From Tupaia tana (lineage: Eukaryota > Chordata > Mammalia > Scandentia > Tupaiidae): a stretch of 64,000 nt of DNA. Shown piece by piece: positions 10,806 to 23,735 of the stretch. The translations under genes and the position numbers were made by a program. How positions within the stretch are numbered: the stretch's first letter is position 1; each line of letters begins with the position of its first letter. The notes under the pieces were generated by a model that ran no database searches, was not told the DNA's origin, and saw only the letters and a list, made by a program, of their open reading frames with translations. The DNA lies in NCBI GenBank assembly GCA_026018925.1, contig JAKSZU010000029.1, forward strand, positions 12,729,363 through 12,793,362, written 5' to 3'.

Positions 10806-11950
10806 CACACACATTTACTGATTATAATCACATGGGTGTACTTACATGCAAATCGCAGCACAGTAGATTTATTTACACCAGCATTACCACAAAAATGTGG
10901 ATAATGGGTTACTCTACAAGGTTATGACAGCTACAACTGCACTACGTTACAGAAATTTTGGAGCTTCATTATAATCTTCTTGGACCATATTAATGCATCC
11001 AGTACATCACTGAAATGCTGCTATGCAGCGCATTATTATATTAGTCAGGAAATAAAACTGGGCAGTCTGTGGCATAATCAGCACATACATACTAGATGAG
11101 AGAACTTCATGGAGAGTTCTTTAAGAACCTGTAGTAGATCTCTGCCACACATTCCAGATTTAAACTAAGTATCAAGTGGGTACTTGTAAGAGCTGTCTGG
11201 GACCATGCTATATTTGCAGCTCTAGAAACAGCTACTGACTGGTTTGTGTTTTAGCAATCAGTAACAGTGATCACTGTAGAACACTGAGTGCTCATTTCCA
11301 GGTTAGTTGTAAAACACTGTCTACCATGTCATCTATGTGACCAATAAAGACTATCTCATGATTCATATTCCTTGAGAATTTAGCATGCTCTCCCCTTAGA
11401 GTCAATTCAAACCATGTAATAAATGTAGTTTTCCCATGGTATCAGAAAGACTAGAGACCAATTTGTACTCATCTCACAGGGCTCCAAGGTCTTATAACCT
11501 TCCTATTTCACCACGGTAATTTTATCTTGCTTTTTTTATGCTTTTCTCATGCTGAATTTTATCTAGTTTTACTTTTCATTTTAATTTATGAGCCCTCACA
11601 AAGTTTCTAAATACAGTGTAAAATAAGTGGGGAAATCAGTATTACTTACCAGAAATTGATTCATTTTCCTAATCCTGGACAAATACAGAGGTTTCTAAAA
11701 TTAAAGCTGAAAGAGAAGGTGAATGAAGTAGGTCAGAGAAACAGTGTTGCTTGTTCCAGGATTTCCCTATGTAAAGCTCTCTACAGATTAAAGAAAGCCT
11801 CCCTGTGGGAGAACAGTCACTTACATATGAGAATGGGCTAAAAAGACCTTGCTGAAGGAGCAATCACAAATTTATTCACTGATAGAAATGAAAGACAAAT
11901 ATTAAACTTCAGTCAATTAAAATACATATTTCCTATCGACTTAGTAAAAA
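10661..11950. other. Unassigned interval with a (TG)n tract
   Basis: A (TG)n microsatellite at about 10769-10803 is the only recognisable structure. The rest is AT-rich, without a supported gene. Confidence 0.5.
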
Positions 11951-11960
11951 TGTTACTGTA

Positions 11961-12238
11961 GGGAACAGCAGATGGCATAATGGTTAAGTTGTTGGACTCC
12001 CAAGGACTTGACTGTGGTTTGAGTCCCAGAACTGGTGGCTTAAATTCACTTTGGGTACATGTTTATCTATGCCCAAAATCCCATGAGGAGAATGGAGAAG
12101 GGATTGCTGGGTGGACTGGCAATCCATCCTGGGGAGCAATTTCAAACTTTCTGACTCTCTATCTCTGTCTCTCTCTGATGGCCACATATACTCTAGAGCA
12201 AAAATCTCTAAAAAAAGAAAAAAAAAAAAAAAAAAAAA
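11961..12238 (+). mobile_element. tRNA-derived SINE
   Basis: Full-length copy from 'gggaacagcagatggcat' to a long A tail at 12207-12238. Confidence 0.85.
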
Positions 12239-12251
12239 CCAGAAAAACTCA

Positions 12252-12539
12252 GGTACCAGCAGATGGCGTAATGGCTTTGTTGCTAGACTCCCATGTAATC
12301 AACCACAGTTCAAGTCCCAGAATCGGTGGCTATAACTCACACTGCGTGAGTGTGTGTACATGCTCAAGATCCTGAGAGGTGAATGGAGGAGAAGGGATGG
12401 CAGTGTGGCCATCCGCCCAGGGGGTGATTTCTCGCTTTCTGTCTCTCTGTCTCTCTCTGTCCTTCTGGAGAGTGTGTGTGCCCTATAGCACAAATCTCTC
12501 AAAAATAAATAAATAAATAAATAAACAAACAAACAAACA
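12252..12539 (+). mobile_element. tRNA-derived SINE
   Basis: Full-length copy from 'accagcagatggcgtaat' to a tail of (AAAT)n and (AAAC)n repeats. Confidence 0.88.
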
Positions 12540-12548
12540 CCTTACACT

Positions 12549-13062
12549 GGAGACCAGCAAATGGCATAATGGTTAAGTTGTAGGACTCCCAAGTAGTCAA
12601 ACGGTTCAAGTCCTGAATCTGCCAGGTTAAAACTCATGCCAAGTGCATATGCATGCATGCCTAAAATCCTAAGAGGAGAATGAAGAAGGGATTTAGACAT
12701 GTTCATACTCCCTGGAGGGTGATTTTTTTTTCCTTTGTTTGGAGAGGTGCTTTGCTATAGGGCACGTGCGCTTGCCAGAGAGACAGAGAGACAGAAAGCA
12801 AGAAATCACCCCCCGGGGGATGACCATGCAGCAATCTCTTATCCTCCATTCTCCTCTCAGGATCTTAGGCATGTACACACACGCACCCGGTGTGAGTTTA
12901 AGCTGCTGGGTCCGGGACTTGAACTGCGGTCAACTACATGGGAGTCCAGAGACATAGCCATTACGCTAACTGCTGGAGGGTGATTTCTCACCTTCTGTCT
13001 CTCTGGCATGCATGCGCACATGCCCTATAGCAAAAATCTCTCATTTAAAAATATTAAAAAAC
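12549..13062 (+). mobile_element. SINE split by a younger SINE
   Basis: Head and middle lie at 12549-12725; the rest continues at about 12975-13062 ('ggagggtgatttctcacc' onward). The break is filled by a reverse-oriented SINE flanked by the 12-base repeat 'ggagggtgattt' at 12714-12725 and 12975-12986. Confidence 0.85.
12726..12974 (-). mobile_element. SINE nested in a SINE
   Basis: Reverse-oriented full-length copy, bounded by the 12-bp TSD inside the host SINE. Confidence 0.88.
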
Positions 13063-13520
13063 TCACACCAAGCACAAATGTGTACATATCCAAAATCCCA
13101 AGAGGAGAATGGAGGAGATGGAATTGCCTTGTGGTCATCCCCTCTAGGTGTCATTTCTTTTTTTTTTTTTTTTTTTTTGGAGAGGTTTTCGCTATAGGGC
13201 GCGTGCACTCGCCAGACAGAGAGAGACAGAGAGACAGAAAGCGAGAAATCATCCCCCAGGGGGGATGGTCACGCCGCAATCCCTTCTCCTCCAATCTCCT
13301 CTCGGGATCTTGGGCACGCACGCACACGCGCCCGGCGTGAGTTTTAAGCCACCGGGTCCAGGACGCGAACCGCGGTCAACTACGTGGGAGTCCAGCGACA
13401 TAGCCATTACGCTAACTGCTGGTTCCCTAGGTGTCATTTCTTACCTTCTGTCTTTCTGTCTCTCTCTGTCTCTCCAGCAAGCCCACACACCGTATCACAA
13501 AAATCTCTCTTTTAAAAAAA
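13063..13520 (+). mobile_element. 5'-truncated SINE split by a younger SINE
   Basis: It begins in the middle block ('caccaagcacaaatgtgtac'), runs to 13158 and resumes at 13427 with 'ctaggtgtcatttcttacc'. The 16-base TSD 'ctaggtgtcatttctt' flanks the inserted copy. Confidence 0.82.
13160..13426 (-). mobile_element. Young SINE nested in a SINE
   Basis: Reverse-oriented copy close to the apparent consensus, CpG-rich ('gcacgcacgcacacgcgccc'). It is flanked by a 16-bp TSD at 13144-13159 and 13427-13442. Confidence 0.9.
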
Positions 13521-13859
13521 GTGACTGTGAAAAGTAATCTAAGTGTTTAAGAATGGTTATTTAAATAAATTACAGTATCCCAAAAAAAGAATATTGCTTT
13601 CTCTAAAATTTATTATTAGAGAAAAATTCTTGGTCAATATTAATTATATTCTTATTAATACAGACATTTCATATTACTGTTTTCTCCAGAACACTTCTTG
13701 CATTTATATGACTAAGCCCCAGTACACATCTTGCAACCTAATATTCTTGGCACGTGACCATAAAAGAAAACATGTACATCATGAATATTAACGGCAGTAC
13801 AATTTTCCCGTAATGTTTTCCAGGGACAAATCTCTCTGTACCTATACTGGATACAGGAA
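13521..13859. other. No recognisable feature
   Basis: AT-rich. No family signature or supported frame was seen. Confidence 0.4.
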
Positions 13860-14038
13860 CATTTTTTTTCCCTTAGGTTTTTGTCATAGGGTCCATGTGA
13901 TTGCTAGAGTGAGAGAAAAAGAAAGAAATCACCCCCAGAGGGGCTGGTCATGCCACAGTCCCTTCTCTTCCATTCTCCTCTTTCTATTTTGGGCACAACA
14001 CACACATCTGGTGTAATTTTCAAGTCACTAGGTCTAGA
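13860..14038 (-). mobile_element. tRNA SINE, head missing
   Basis: The tail and middle blocks are in reverse orientation ('tctcttccattctcctctt'). It stops at 'aagtcactaggtctagaat' before the tRNA head. Confidence 0.7.
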
Positions 14039-14044
14039 ATTTGT

Positions 14045-14490
14045 GCATGCAGTGTGGTGGTTAAGATGCTGATCTTCCATGTGGTCAACCATGGTTTTAT
14101 TCCCAAACCTGGTAGCTTGAAAATCATGCTGGGCTGGGGCCAATAGGTGGCATGGTGGTAGAGGGCTGGACTCCCACATGGCCAACCATGGTTCAAGTCC
14201 TGGATCTGGTGGTTTCCTCTCTCACTTTCTTTCTCTCTCTCTGGTCAAACTGGAAAATACTAGTACATTAAAGTTAAGATTAAAAAAAAAAAAGAAAAAA
14301 ACCTCTTAATAAAAGAAAAAGAAAACATGCTGGGCACATGTGCATACATGCCTAAAATTCCAGAAGGAAAATGGAGGAGAACAGATTGTGGCATGGCCAT
14401 CCTCTCAGCAGGATGATTTCTTACTTTACAGCTTACTGTTTCTCTGTCTCTGCACACACATCCTATGGCAAAAACCTTAAAAAATTTATC
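14045..14490 (+). mobile_element. SINE split by another SINE
   Basis: The head is at 14045-14134 and the remainder at 14322-14490. The repeated 'catgctgggc' at both edges of the gap marks the insertion. Confidence 0.72.
14135..14321 (+). mobile_element. Short-type SINE nested in a SINE
   Basis: It has a head 'ggggccaataggtggcatgg', a pyrimidine block with 'ctctctggtcaaa' and an A-rich tail. It sits inside the SINE above. Confidence 0.72.
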
Positions 14491-14589
14491 AATTCAATAA
14501 ACATTGCAGATCTTTTTGTGTACATGCACAAGCTGAGTCACAAAAGTCCAATATCTCAAACATGCTGTTGATAAGAAACAAGATGTGGT

Positions 14590-14812
14590 ATGGGAGGTGA
14601 CATGGGTTAGGGCCCTGGATCCCAAATGGCCAACTGCATGGTTCAAGTCCCAGACCAATCACAATGGGTGAGTGTGCATACATGCCCAAATTCCCAACAG
14701 GAGACTGGAGGAGGAAGAGAAGATATTATAGTGGAGCCATCCATCGGGGGTGATATATCTCTCTTTCTCTTTGTCTTGACAGCATACATGTTTACATGTT
14801 ATATAGCCAACG
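14590..14812 (+). mobile_element. Old tRNA SINE
   Basis: Diverged head, 'ggttcaagtccca' B-box remnant and middle block. Confidence 0.65.
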
Positions 14813-15078
14813 AGGGAAAGAGAGAGAGAAAAGGAAAGAAAATGAAGATCTCATATCTCCACAGGATATCAGAGCATTTGTTGAGGCTATGGTTGAATAG
14901 ACCCCACGGTATCAGCAGAAAGAGACAAGTGGCACAGAGGCAGTAGCTAGAAAAAGACTGATGCATGTTGCCTGGCTAAGGAATGCCAAAGCTTGCCTTG
15001 CACAGCTATTTTTAACTCAATGTTGCAGGGTCAAATAACATGTATTAATAGAAATTTAATAGAAAGAATATAGACAAC

Positions 15079-15088
15079 ATTTCAACAC
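15079..15088 (+). repeat. Left target-site duplication of L1-B
   Basis: 'atttcaacac' recurs at 31473-31482, right after the L1-B tail. The first tandem monomer starts at the next base. Confidence 0.75.
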
Positions 15089-15504
15089 TTTTGCCTGCTT
15101 TGGACCATCACTCCCACCACACTCCTCACCATAAGGTGCAAGACCCAGTGGCAGTGAGGAAGAGTGTTCATAAAAGGACCACACATCTTGAACATCTTGC
15201 AGCTGCCTTTTTTCCAGAGGTGTGCTTGGTCCCTCCCTTACCTCACCTTCCTGCACCCCTCTGCCATAAGCCCCCACAGTGCAGGAGTCAGTTTCAAGGA
15301 GAAAGTGAGCACAGAAGACAGTGCATCTCAGACTTCTTGCTGCTGCCTTCCCTCCCCCACCATGCCACCCCTGCCCTGGTGTGCACTGAATCCTCTCCTC
15401 TGTGCCACTCAGCCATAGGCCCCCAAGGTGTAAGTGCCACAGCAGCAAGAGAGAGAGGGTGTCCCTCCCCCATAAGCCATGCATGGCATAGAAGTCAGGG
15501 TCTC

Positions 15505-15536
<32 letters not shown>

Positions 15537-16935
15537 TAGGAAGACCACATTTCTCAAACTTCTTGCTGCTGTCTTTCTCACTGGTATGCTTTGGGCCCTC
15601 TCCATCCCCCCAATCCCTCTGCCTTAAGCCCTCATGGTGCAGATGCCAATGGCAATGAGAGAGACAGTGAGCACAGGACAGTGCATCTCAGACTTCTTGC
15701 TGCTGCCTTTTACACTGGTGTGCTCTGGACCCTCCCCCCGACATGCCCCTCCACCTTAAGCCCCCACTGTGCAGAAGCCAGAGGCAGTGAGAGAGTGAGT
15801 GAGCTCAGAAGGACCACATGTCTGACTGACTTCTTCCCGTTGCCTTTTGCCCACAGAGATTTGTGTTGGTACCTTCCCCTCTCTGCCACTCCATTATAAG
15901 CTTCCATGGTGCAGGAACCACTGGCACTAAAAGAGAGAGCGAGGATGAAGGGCTGAGAGTCTCAGGCTTCTTCCTGCTGCCTTTTGCCCATGCAGGTGTG
16001 CTTTGAACTCTCCACAACCTGCACCCCTCCATCATAAGCCTCCAAGTTGCAGAAGCCCAGGGCAGGAGGGGGACAGAGAGACAAAGTGCAGAAGGACAAT
16101 GTGTCTCAGACTTGTTATTTCTGCCTTTTGAAAGCCCAAATGTGTTTTGACCCCCCCCACCACCACCACCACCCCACCTCTCTACCATAAACCTCTATGA
16201 TGCAGGAGTCAGTGGCAGTGAGACAGAGTGAGTGCAGGACTGTGTATCTCCAACTTATAGCTGCTGCCTTTTGCCAACACAGATCACCTTTGGAATCTTC
16301 CCTCCACCCCCTCTGTCCTAAGTCCCCATGAAGCAGGAGCCAGCAGTAGTGTGTGTGAGAGAGTGAGACAGACAGAGACACAGAGAGAGTTGTCACAGGT
16401 CTCAGATTTCTTGTTGCTGCCTTTGGCAAAGGCTGCTGTGCTTTGGAACCTCCCCTGTCCCTCTGCCATAAGCCCCTGGGGTGCTTCCTGCAGCCAGCAG
16501 CAGGAAGAGAGTGAGTGCATGAGGACCACACATTTCAGTCTTCTTGCTGTTGCCTTTGGCCTGAGCATGTGCGCTCTGAACTCTCCACACACAGCACCCC
16601 TCTGGTATAAGGCACCATGGTGCAAAAGCCAGAGACAGAATGAAGGCAGAATTGCACATCTCAGACTTCTTGTTGCTGCCTTTTGCCTAAACAGGTGTGC
16701 TTTGGATTCTCCCCTTACATACCCCTAAACCATAGGCCCCAATGGTGCATGTGGCAGTGACAGTGACAGTGAGAGAGAGAGAGAGCAAAAGGACCATGCA
16801 CCTCAGATTTCTTACTGCTGCCTTTTGCCTGCTCAAGTGTTCTATGAACCCTTCCCCATGCCCTGCACCCCTCTGCCTTAAGTTCCCTAGCTCCCCTGTG
16901 CTGAAGTAAGCTGCACTGAGAAAGAGAGAGAGAGA

Positions 16936-16967
<32 letters not shown>

Positions 16968-19900
16968 ACACACAGGACTCTGCATCTCAGAAGACTTGCT
17001 GCTGCATTTGCCAGTGCAGGTAAACTTTGGATCCTCCTCTCCCTGCCCTCCCCTACACCCCTCTGCCATAGCCTCCATAGTAAAGGAGCCAAAGGCAGCA
17101 AGAGATAGAGAAAGCAGGACAGTATGTCTCAGATTTCTTGCTACTGCCTTTGGAACCTCCTTGTAAACCCCAGCCATCTGCCATAAGTGTCATTGGTGCA
17201 GGAGTGAGGAGAGAGAGCGGGCATAAGGACCACACATCTAGACTTCTTGTTGCTGCCTTTTGTCTCCATGCAGTTGTGCTTAGGAAATGGCCCCCTCCAC
17301 CCATACCCCTATGCCATAAGCCCCCACAGTGCACTGCCAGAAGCACCAAGAGAGAATAAGCACTTAGAATGACCACACATCTAGATTTCGTGCTGCTACC
17401 TTTTGCCTGCACAAGTGTACATTGGACCCTCTGCCATCTGTGCCTATCTGCTATTCCCCCATGGTTCAGGAGCCAGAGCGGGAGAGAGAGAAAGAGAGAG
17501 AGACAGAGAAAGGAGAGGGAGCACAGAAGGACTGTGCATCTCAGACTCCTTGCTGGGGCCTTTAGCCCAGGCAGGTATGCTTTGGACCCTCCTCTCCACA
17601 AGCCCTTCCACCAAAAGCCCCTATGAAGCAGGAGCCAGCTGGAGCTAGAGAATGAGAGGGAGAGAGAGCACAAAAAGAAGGCCACACAGCTCAGACTTCT
17701 CGCTGCTGCCTTCTGCCCACACAAGTGTGCTTTAAACCTCCCTCACTCCCCAGACCCTCCATAATAAGCCAACTCCTGTGCAGGAACCAGTGGCAAGGAG
17801 TGAGAGTGAGCACAGAAGAGAATGTCTTAGTCTTCTTGTTGTTGACTGCCTGCACAGGTGTGCTTTGAATACTCGAGGGTCCCCACATTCCTCAGCTTTT
17901 AGCCTCCGAGTTGCAGTAGTGAGTGGCAATGAAAGACAGACAGAGACACAGGGAGGTAGAGAATGAACACAAAAACCACTTATCTCAGACATCTTGCTCC
18001 TGCCTTTTGCACTGGTGTTATTTGGACCCTCCCCACCACACCCCTCTGCCTTAAGCTTGCACTGTGCAGAAGCCAGTGGCAGAGAGATGGAGGACAGCTG
18101 TCTCAGAATTCTGGCTCCTGCCTTTTGCCCACGTAGGTGTGCTGTAAACCCTCTCCCCAGTTACTGCACCCCTCTGCCATAAGACCCTATAATAAAGGAG
18201 CCAGCAATAGCAATAAAAAGTGATCATAGGAGATTGTGTGTCTCAGACTTGTTGCAGTTGCCTTTTGCCCACATAGTTCTGCTTTGGAACCTTCCCATCT
18301 AGGCCCACTGCCATAAGCCTCCATGGAGCAAGACCCATCAGCAGCGCATGCAAGAGAGAGGCAGAGTGAGCACAGGAGAGCACAGTTCAGATTTTTTCTT
18401 GCTGCCTTTTGCAAGGGCTGATGTGCTTTGGAACCTCCCCCCATGTCCTGCCTCTCTGCCATAAACCCGCACAGAGGAGGAACCAACAGCAGTGAGAGTG
18501 AGAACATGATGGCTACACATCTCAGACTTCTTGCTGCTGCCTTTGGCCTGAGCATGTGTGCTCTGGACCCTCTGCACAACACGCCTCTCTGCCACAAGAT
18601 GCCACAGTGTAAAAGGCAGCAGCAGCATGGCAGAGAGAATGAATGCAGAAGAACCGGGTGTCTCAGACTTCTTGCTGCTGCCTTTTGTCTGTGCAGGTGT
18701 GCTTTGAACACTCCACTTACCCAGCACCTGTTCACCTTAAGCCCACACAGTGCAGCAGCCAGCAGAAGCAAGAGAAAGACCAGAAGGACCAAAGTATAGG
18801 ACTTACTGAGGCTGCCTTTTGCCTAGGCAGGTGTGCTTTGAACCCTTCCCTTCAACTGCAACCCTCTGCCTTAAGCCTCCAAGATCAACCAGCCAGCAGC
18901 ACAGAGAGACAGAGTGCATGCAAAGGACCCTGAGACTCAGACTTCTAGCTACTGTTTTTGTGCTGGTGTGCTTTGAACCCTCCCCACCACATCCTTCAAC
19001 CTTCAGGCCTGATGGTGCAGATGCCAATGGTAGAGTAAGAGAGAGAACGTGCATGCAGGATAGCATGTCTTAGGCTTCTTGGTGCTTTTATGGCAATGCA
19101 GGTGTGCTTTGGACCATCCTTCTTGCCCCTGTGCCATTGCATCACATGCCCCCATTGTGCAGGAGACAGTGGCAACGAGAGAGCAAGAAAGACCGAGTTA
19201 GTACAGGACAGTGCAACTGCAGTGCAACTGCAACTGCATCTCAGATTTCTTGCTGCTGCTTTTTGTCCAGAGTGGTGCGTAGGCCCTCCCACCCCTCGTG
19301 TCCCTGTGACTTAAACCACCATGGTGAACAAGTCACTGACAGTGAGAGAGACAGAGTGAGCACAGAAGGACTGTGCATCTCAGACTTCCTGCTGCTGCCT
19401 TCTGCCTGTGCAGGTGTGCTGTGAACCCTTCTCTCCCAAACACCTCTGCCATAAGCCCCATGGTGCAGGAGACAGTCACAGCAAGACAATGAGTACAGAA
19501 GGGTGGTGTGTTTCATACATCTTGCTGCTGCCTTTGGCCTGCAGAGATGGGCTTTGGACCCTTCCAACCCCTGTGCCTCTGCCATAAGCCGCTAAGGTAC
19601 AGGAACCTGTGGCAGCAAGAGAGTGAGTATGCGCAGGAGGACTGCATGTCTCAGACTTCTTCCTACTCCCTTTTGCTGTGCAGGTGTGCTTTGTACCTTC
19701 CCCCTCTGCACACTTCTGCCATAAGCCCCCATGATGCCAGAACCAGTGGCAGTGAGAGAGAGGAAACAGAGAGAGAGAGAAAGTGCAGAAAGACTGCATA
19801 TCTCTACTTCTTGCTGCTGCCTTTGGCCTAGGCAGGTGTGCTTTGAACCTTGTACACCCCTCTACAAACTTTCCCACATAAACCCCCATGGTGCAGGAGC

Positions 19901-22900
19901 CATCAGCACCAAGAGTGAGCACAGATGTTAACACAAATCTCAGACATTTTGCTGTTATCTTTTGCTGAACAAGTGTGCTTTCGATCCTCTCCCTCCACCC
20001 TTCTTCACCTTAAGCCCCCAGGGTGAAGAACCCAGCAATGGCAAGAGAGAATGAAAGTGAGCCTGGAAGGATCAGGCATCTCAGATTTTTTGCTGCTGCA
20101 TTTTGCCCACAGCTGTGTACTCTGAACTCTCCCCACACAGTGTTCCTCTGCCATAAGGCACCACAAAGCAAAAGCCAGTAGCAGGAAGTCAGAGTGAGTA
20201 CAGAAGACCTGGGTGTCTCAGACTTCTTGCTGCTGCCTTTTACCTGCACAAGTGTGCTTTGAACACACACACACGCATACACACACAGCCCTACACCATA
20301 AGCTCCTAAGGTACAAGAATTAACAGCAGAAGAAAGAGAGAGAGAGATGTAAAGACTGCATGTGTCAGACTTCTGTTTGCTGATTTTTCCTTCACAGGTA
20401 TGCTTTGGGCACTAACACAACCCCTTAAGCCTGAAGCCACCATGGGCCAGAGCCAGCAGCAGTGACAGAGACAGACAGAGAGGAAAAGGACCCCACGTAT
20501 CAGACTTCTTGCTGCTGCTTTCTGCCTGGGCAGGGGTGCTCTGGACACCTCCCACACAAACTATGACCCTACACCACAAACCCCAATGGTACAGGTACCA
20601 GTGGCAGTGAGAGAGAGCACAGAGGGACCACACATCTGACTTCCTGCTGCTGCCAGTTTCTTGCACAGGTGTGATGTGGTCAGCCCCCTCCCACCCCCAG
20701 CCCTGTCCCTCCACCATAAGGCCCCATGGTGCGGAAGCCAGTCAGAGAGTGAGCACAGGAGGACTGCACATCTCAGACTTATTGCTGAGGTCTTTAGTCT
20801 GCACAGTATGCTTTGGACCCTCCTGGCCACAAACCCTTCTGCCAAAAGCCCCCATGGTGAAGGAGCCACTGGCAGCAAAAGAGTGCACACGAGAGAGTGA
20901 GCAGGAAGTACCTCACATCTCAGACTCTTGCTGCTGCCTTTTGCTGGTGCAGGTGTGCTTTGGAACATTCCTGCCACCACCCCCAGCACTGGAGACCCTC
21001 CAGCATAAGCCAACCCCTGGGCAGGAACCAGAGGCAAGGAGAGAGAGACCACACAGGAGCACATGCTGCTGACTTGGCCTGCACAGGTCTGCTCTGGACC
21101 TCCCCCATCCCCCCTCACACCTCTCAGTAAGCCCCATGCTATAGGAGTCAGTGGAAGCAAGAATGAACTCAGAAAAAATGTATGTCCCATAGCTCCTGCT
21201 GTTGACTTTTGGCTCCACAGGTGTTCTTTGGACCCCCACACTCCTGCTACCCTTCACCTTTAGCCCCCAAGGTGCAGAAGCCAGTGTGAGAGAGAGAGAA
21301 AGCAGGACTGTGTGTCTCAGATGTGCTGCTGCTGCCTGTGGCACACGTTTCAGTGCTATCAACCCTCCCTCTGGCATCCCTCCCCCATAAGCCGCCATCC
21401 TGCAAGAACCAGCAGTAGCAAGACAGTGAGCTCAGGAGTGCTCATCCCAGGCTTCCTGTTGTTGCCTTTTGGTTGCACAGGTGTTCTTTGGATGCCCACA
21501 CCCCTACTCCCCTCTGCCTTAAGCCCCCACAGTTCAGGAATCAGCTGGAGAGGGAGAGGAAGAGAGAGAGAGAACTACAAAGCACCTCAAGTTTCTTGTG
21601 GTTGCCTTTTGTAAATGCAGATATAGTTTTGAAACTCCCCACCACCGCACCGCTCCACCATAAGCCCCATGTTGCAGAAGCCCGGGGCAGCAAGAGAATG
21701 AGTGCAGTAGGACCATTCACCTCAGACTTCTTGCTCCTGCCTTTTTTCCACACAGGTGTGATTTGGATCTTACCCCACCTTGAGCCCTTCTGCCATAATC
21801 CCCCACAGTGCAGGAGCCAGTAGCAATGAGAGATAGAGTGAGTGAATAAGGGCTACATATCTCACACTTCTTGCTGCTGCCTTTTGCCTAGACAGGTGCT
21901 TTGACCCTGTCCTTCTGCCCTTTTCCACCTTAAGCCCCCAGGGTGCAGGACCCAGCAGCAGCCAGAGTGAGTAAGAGTAAGCCCAGAACGACCAGGCATC
22001 TCAGACTTCTTGTTTTTGCCTTTTGCCCATGCAGGTGTTCTCTGAACTCTCTCCACACAGTGTTCTTTCACCATAAGGTGCCACAAAGAAAAGCCAGCAG
22101 CAGAAAGAGATCGAGTGAGCGCAGAAGGACTGGGCGTCTCAGACTTCTTCCTGCTTTACTTGTGGAAGTGTGCTTTAGATAACCCCCTCACACACAGTCC
22201 TATGCCATAAGCTCCCAAGGTGCAGGAGTCAGTGGCAGCGAGAGATGGAGAGAGTATGACATAAGAACTGCACATCTCAAACTTCTTTATTCTGCATTTT
22301 TCCTTCACAAGTGTACTCTGGATATTCCCTGCACTGCACCCTTACACCTTAAGCCCCCACAGTCCAGGGGCCAGCAGCACTGAAAGAGAGACAGAGAGAG
22401 AGAGAAAGGGCCCCATGTCTGAGACATCATGCTGATGCTTTCTGCCAGCATAGGTGTGCTTTGACACTTCTGCTGCATCACCGCCAGCATGCCTCTGCCG
22501 TAAGTCCCAGGTTGAAGGAGCCAATGGCAGACAGAGAGCACAGCTGTGCATGCCCAGAAGGACAGCACATCTCAGACTTCTTTCTGGTACCTTTTGCCGA
22601 TGGAGGTGTGCTTTGGACCGTCCCCACACCTTGCCCCTCTACCATAAGCCCTAAGGTGTAGAAGTCAACAGCAATGAGACAGAATAGAGTGATCTCAGAA
22701 CCACTGTGCATCTCAGACTTCTTGCTGCTGCCTTTTGCCCACACAAGTGCAAAAGGGCACTTTGGACCCTCTCTCTGCTCAAGACCCCATGGTGGTGTGA
22801 GCCAGGGGCAACAGAGAGTGAGAACAGAAGGGAAGAGCATCTAAGACATCTTCCTTGTGCCTTTTGCCCATGCAGGAGTGCTTTAGATTCTCCATATCCC

Positions 22901-23735
22901 ATCCCATGCCCCTCTAGTTGAAGCACCTAAGGTGCAGGAGCTAATAGCAAGCAGCAAGACAGAGAAGGAGAGCGAGCAAGCGCAGAGGATAATGTGTCTC
23001 AGACCTCTTGTTCCTCCCTTTGGCAAGCCTAGGTGTGCTTTGAAATGCCCTCCACCACTCTGCCCTCCAATATAAGCCCCTATGGTGAAGGAGCCCATGG
23101 CAGTGTGACAGTGAGAGTGAGCACTGACTTTCAGACTTTTTGTTGCTGCCTTTTGCCTTCAGAGATTTGCTTTGGAACAGTCTCCTCCATATCCTCTGCC
23201 ATAAGCCCATATGGTGCAGGAGCCAGTGGTAATAAGAGAGAGAGTGAATGCAGAAGTACCTTGTATCTCAGACATGTAGCTGTTGCCATTTGCCTACATG
23301 GGTGTGCTTTATACCTCCTCCCCCTCCTGCCCATGCTTCCTTAAGCCCACCTAGCAGGACCCTGGAGCAGTAAGACAGAGAGAGAGCATGAGTGCAGGGC
23401 CTCATGTCTCAAGAGTTCTTGATGCTACCTTTTGCCTGTACAAGTGTGTTTTTCATCTTTGCCATTCCTTCGTCCCCTCTGCCATCACTGACACAGTGCA
23501 GGAGTCAGGGGCATGAGAAAATAAACACTGAAAGACTGGATCGCATGTCTCAGAGTTCTTGCTACTGCCTTTAGCTCAAGCTGGTGTTCTTTAGACTCTC
23601 CACCTCAATCCTCTCCACCTTAAGCCCCATGGTTTATGAGTAAGTGGCAGCAAGAGAGACGGGGTTGCAGAAGGACCATATCTCTCAGACTTCTTGCTCC
23701 TGCCATTTGCCTACGTAGGTTTGCTTTGAGATTTC
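15089..23735 (+). repeat. Tandem array of about 61 diverged ~141-bp units
   Basis: Each unit reads in order: 'cagacttcttgctgctgcc', 'ttttgcctgcacaggtgtgc', 'tttggaccctccc', 'cctctgccataagccccca', 'tggtgcaggagccagtggca', and a variable GAGA tract. Counting the 'cttcttgctgctgcc' block gives about 61 occurrences from 15190 to 23692. Mean spacing is near 141 bp (range about 110-185, one gap of 235). Units are substantially diverged from each other, with CpG almost absent and TG/CA abundant, as expected for an old methylated sequence. It starts mid-unit at the TSD and ends at about 23735, where an L1 5' UTR follows. The frames are unusually open only because the repeat lacks stops; no gene is called. 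Confidence 0.92.

Noticed and set aside
12735-13537. Several 60-130 residue frames
   Set aside because: All are translations of SINE bodies, which happen to be open in some frames; the same peptides recur at every SINE.
15056-23574. Dozens of 60-226 residue open frames on both strands of the tandem array, some Ser/Leu-rich on the minus strand
   Set aside because: They follow the repeat period, change frame from unit to unit, and reflect a stop-poor GC-richer repeat. No protein family or start context supports coding.
15089-23735. Array as a centromeric or ordinary satellite
   Set aside because: Units are very diverged, the array is short, and it starts at a TSD and runs into an L1 5' UTR. 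An L1 monomer array explains this better, though an independent minisatellite is not excluded.
15089-23735. CRISPR-like array
   Set aside because: There are no short identical repeats with unique spacers; the whole ~141-bp unit is repeated and diverged.
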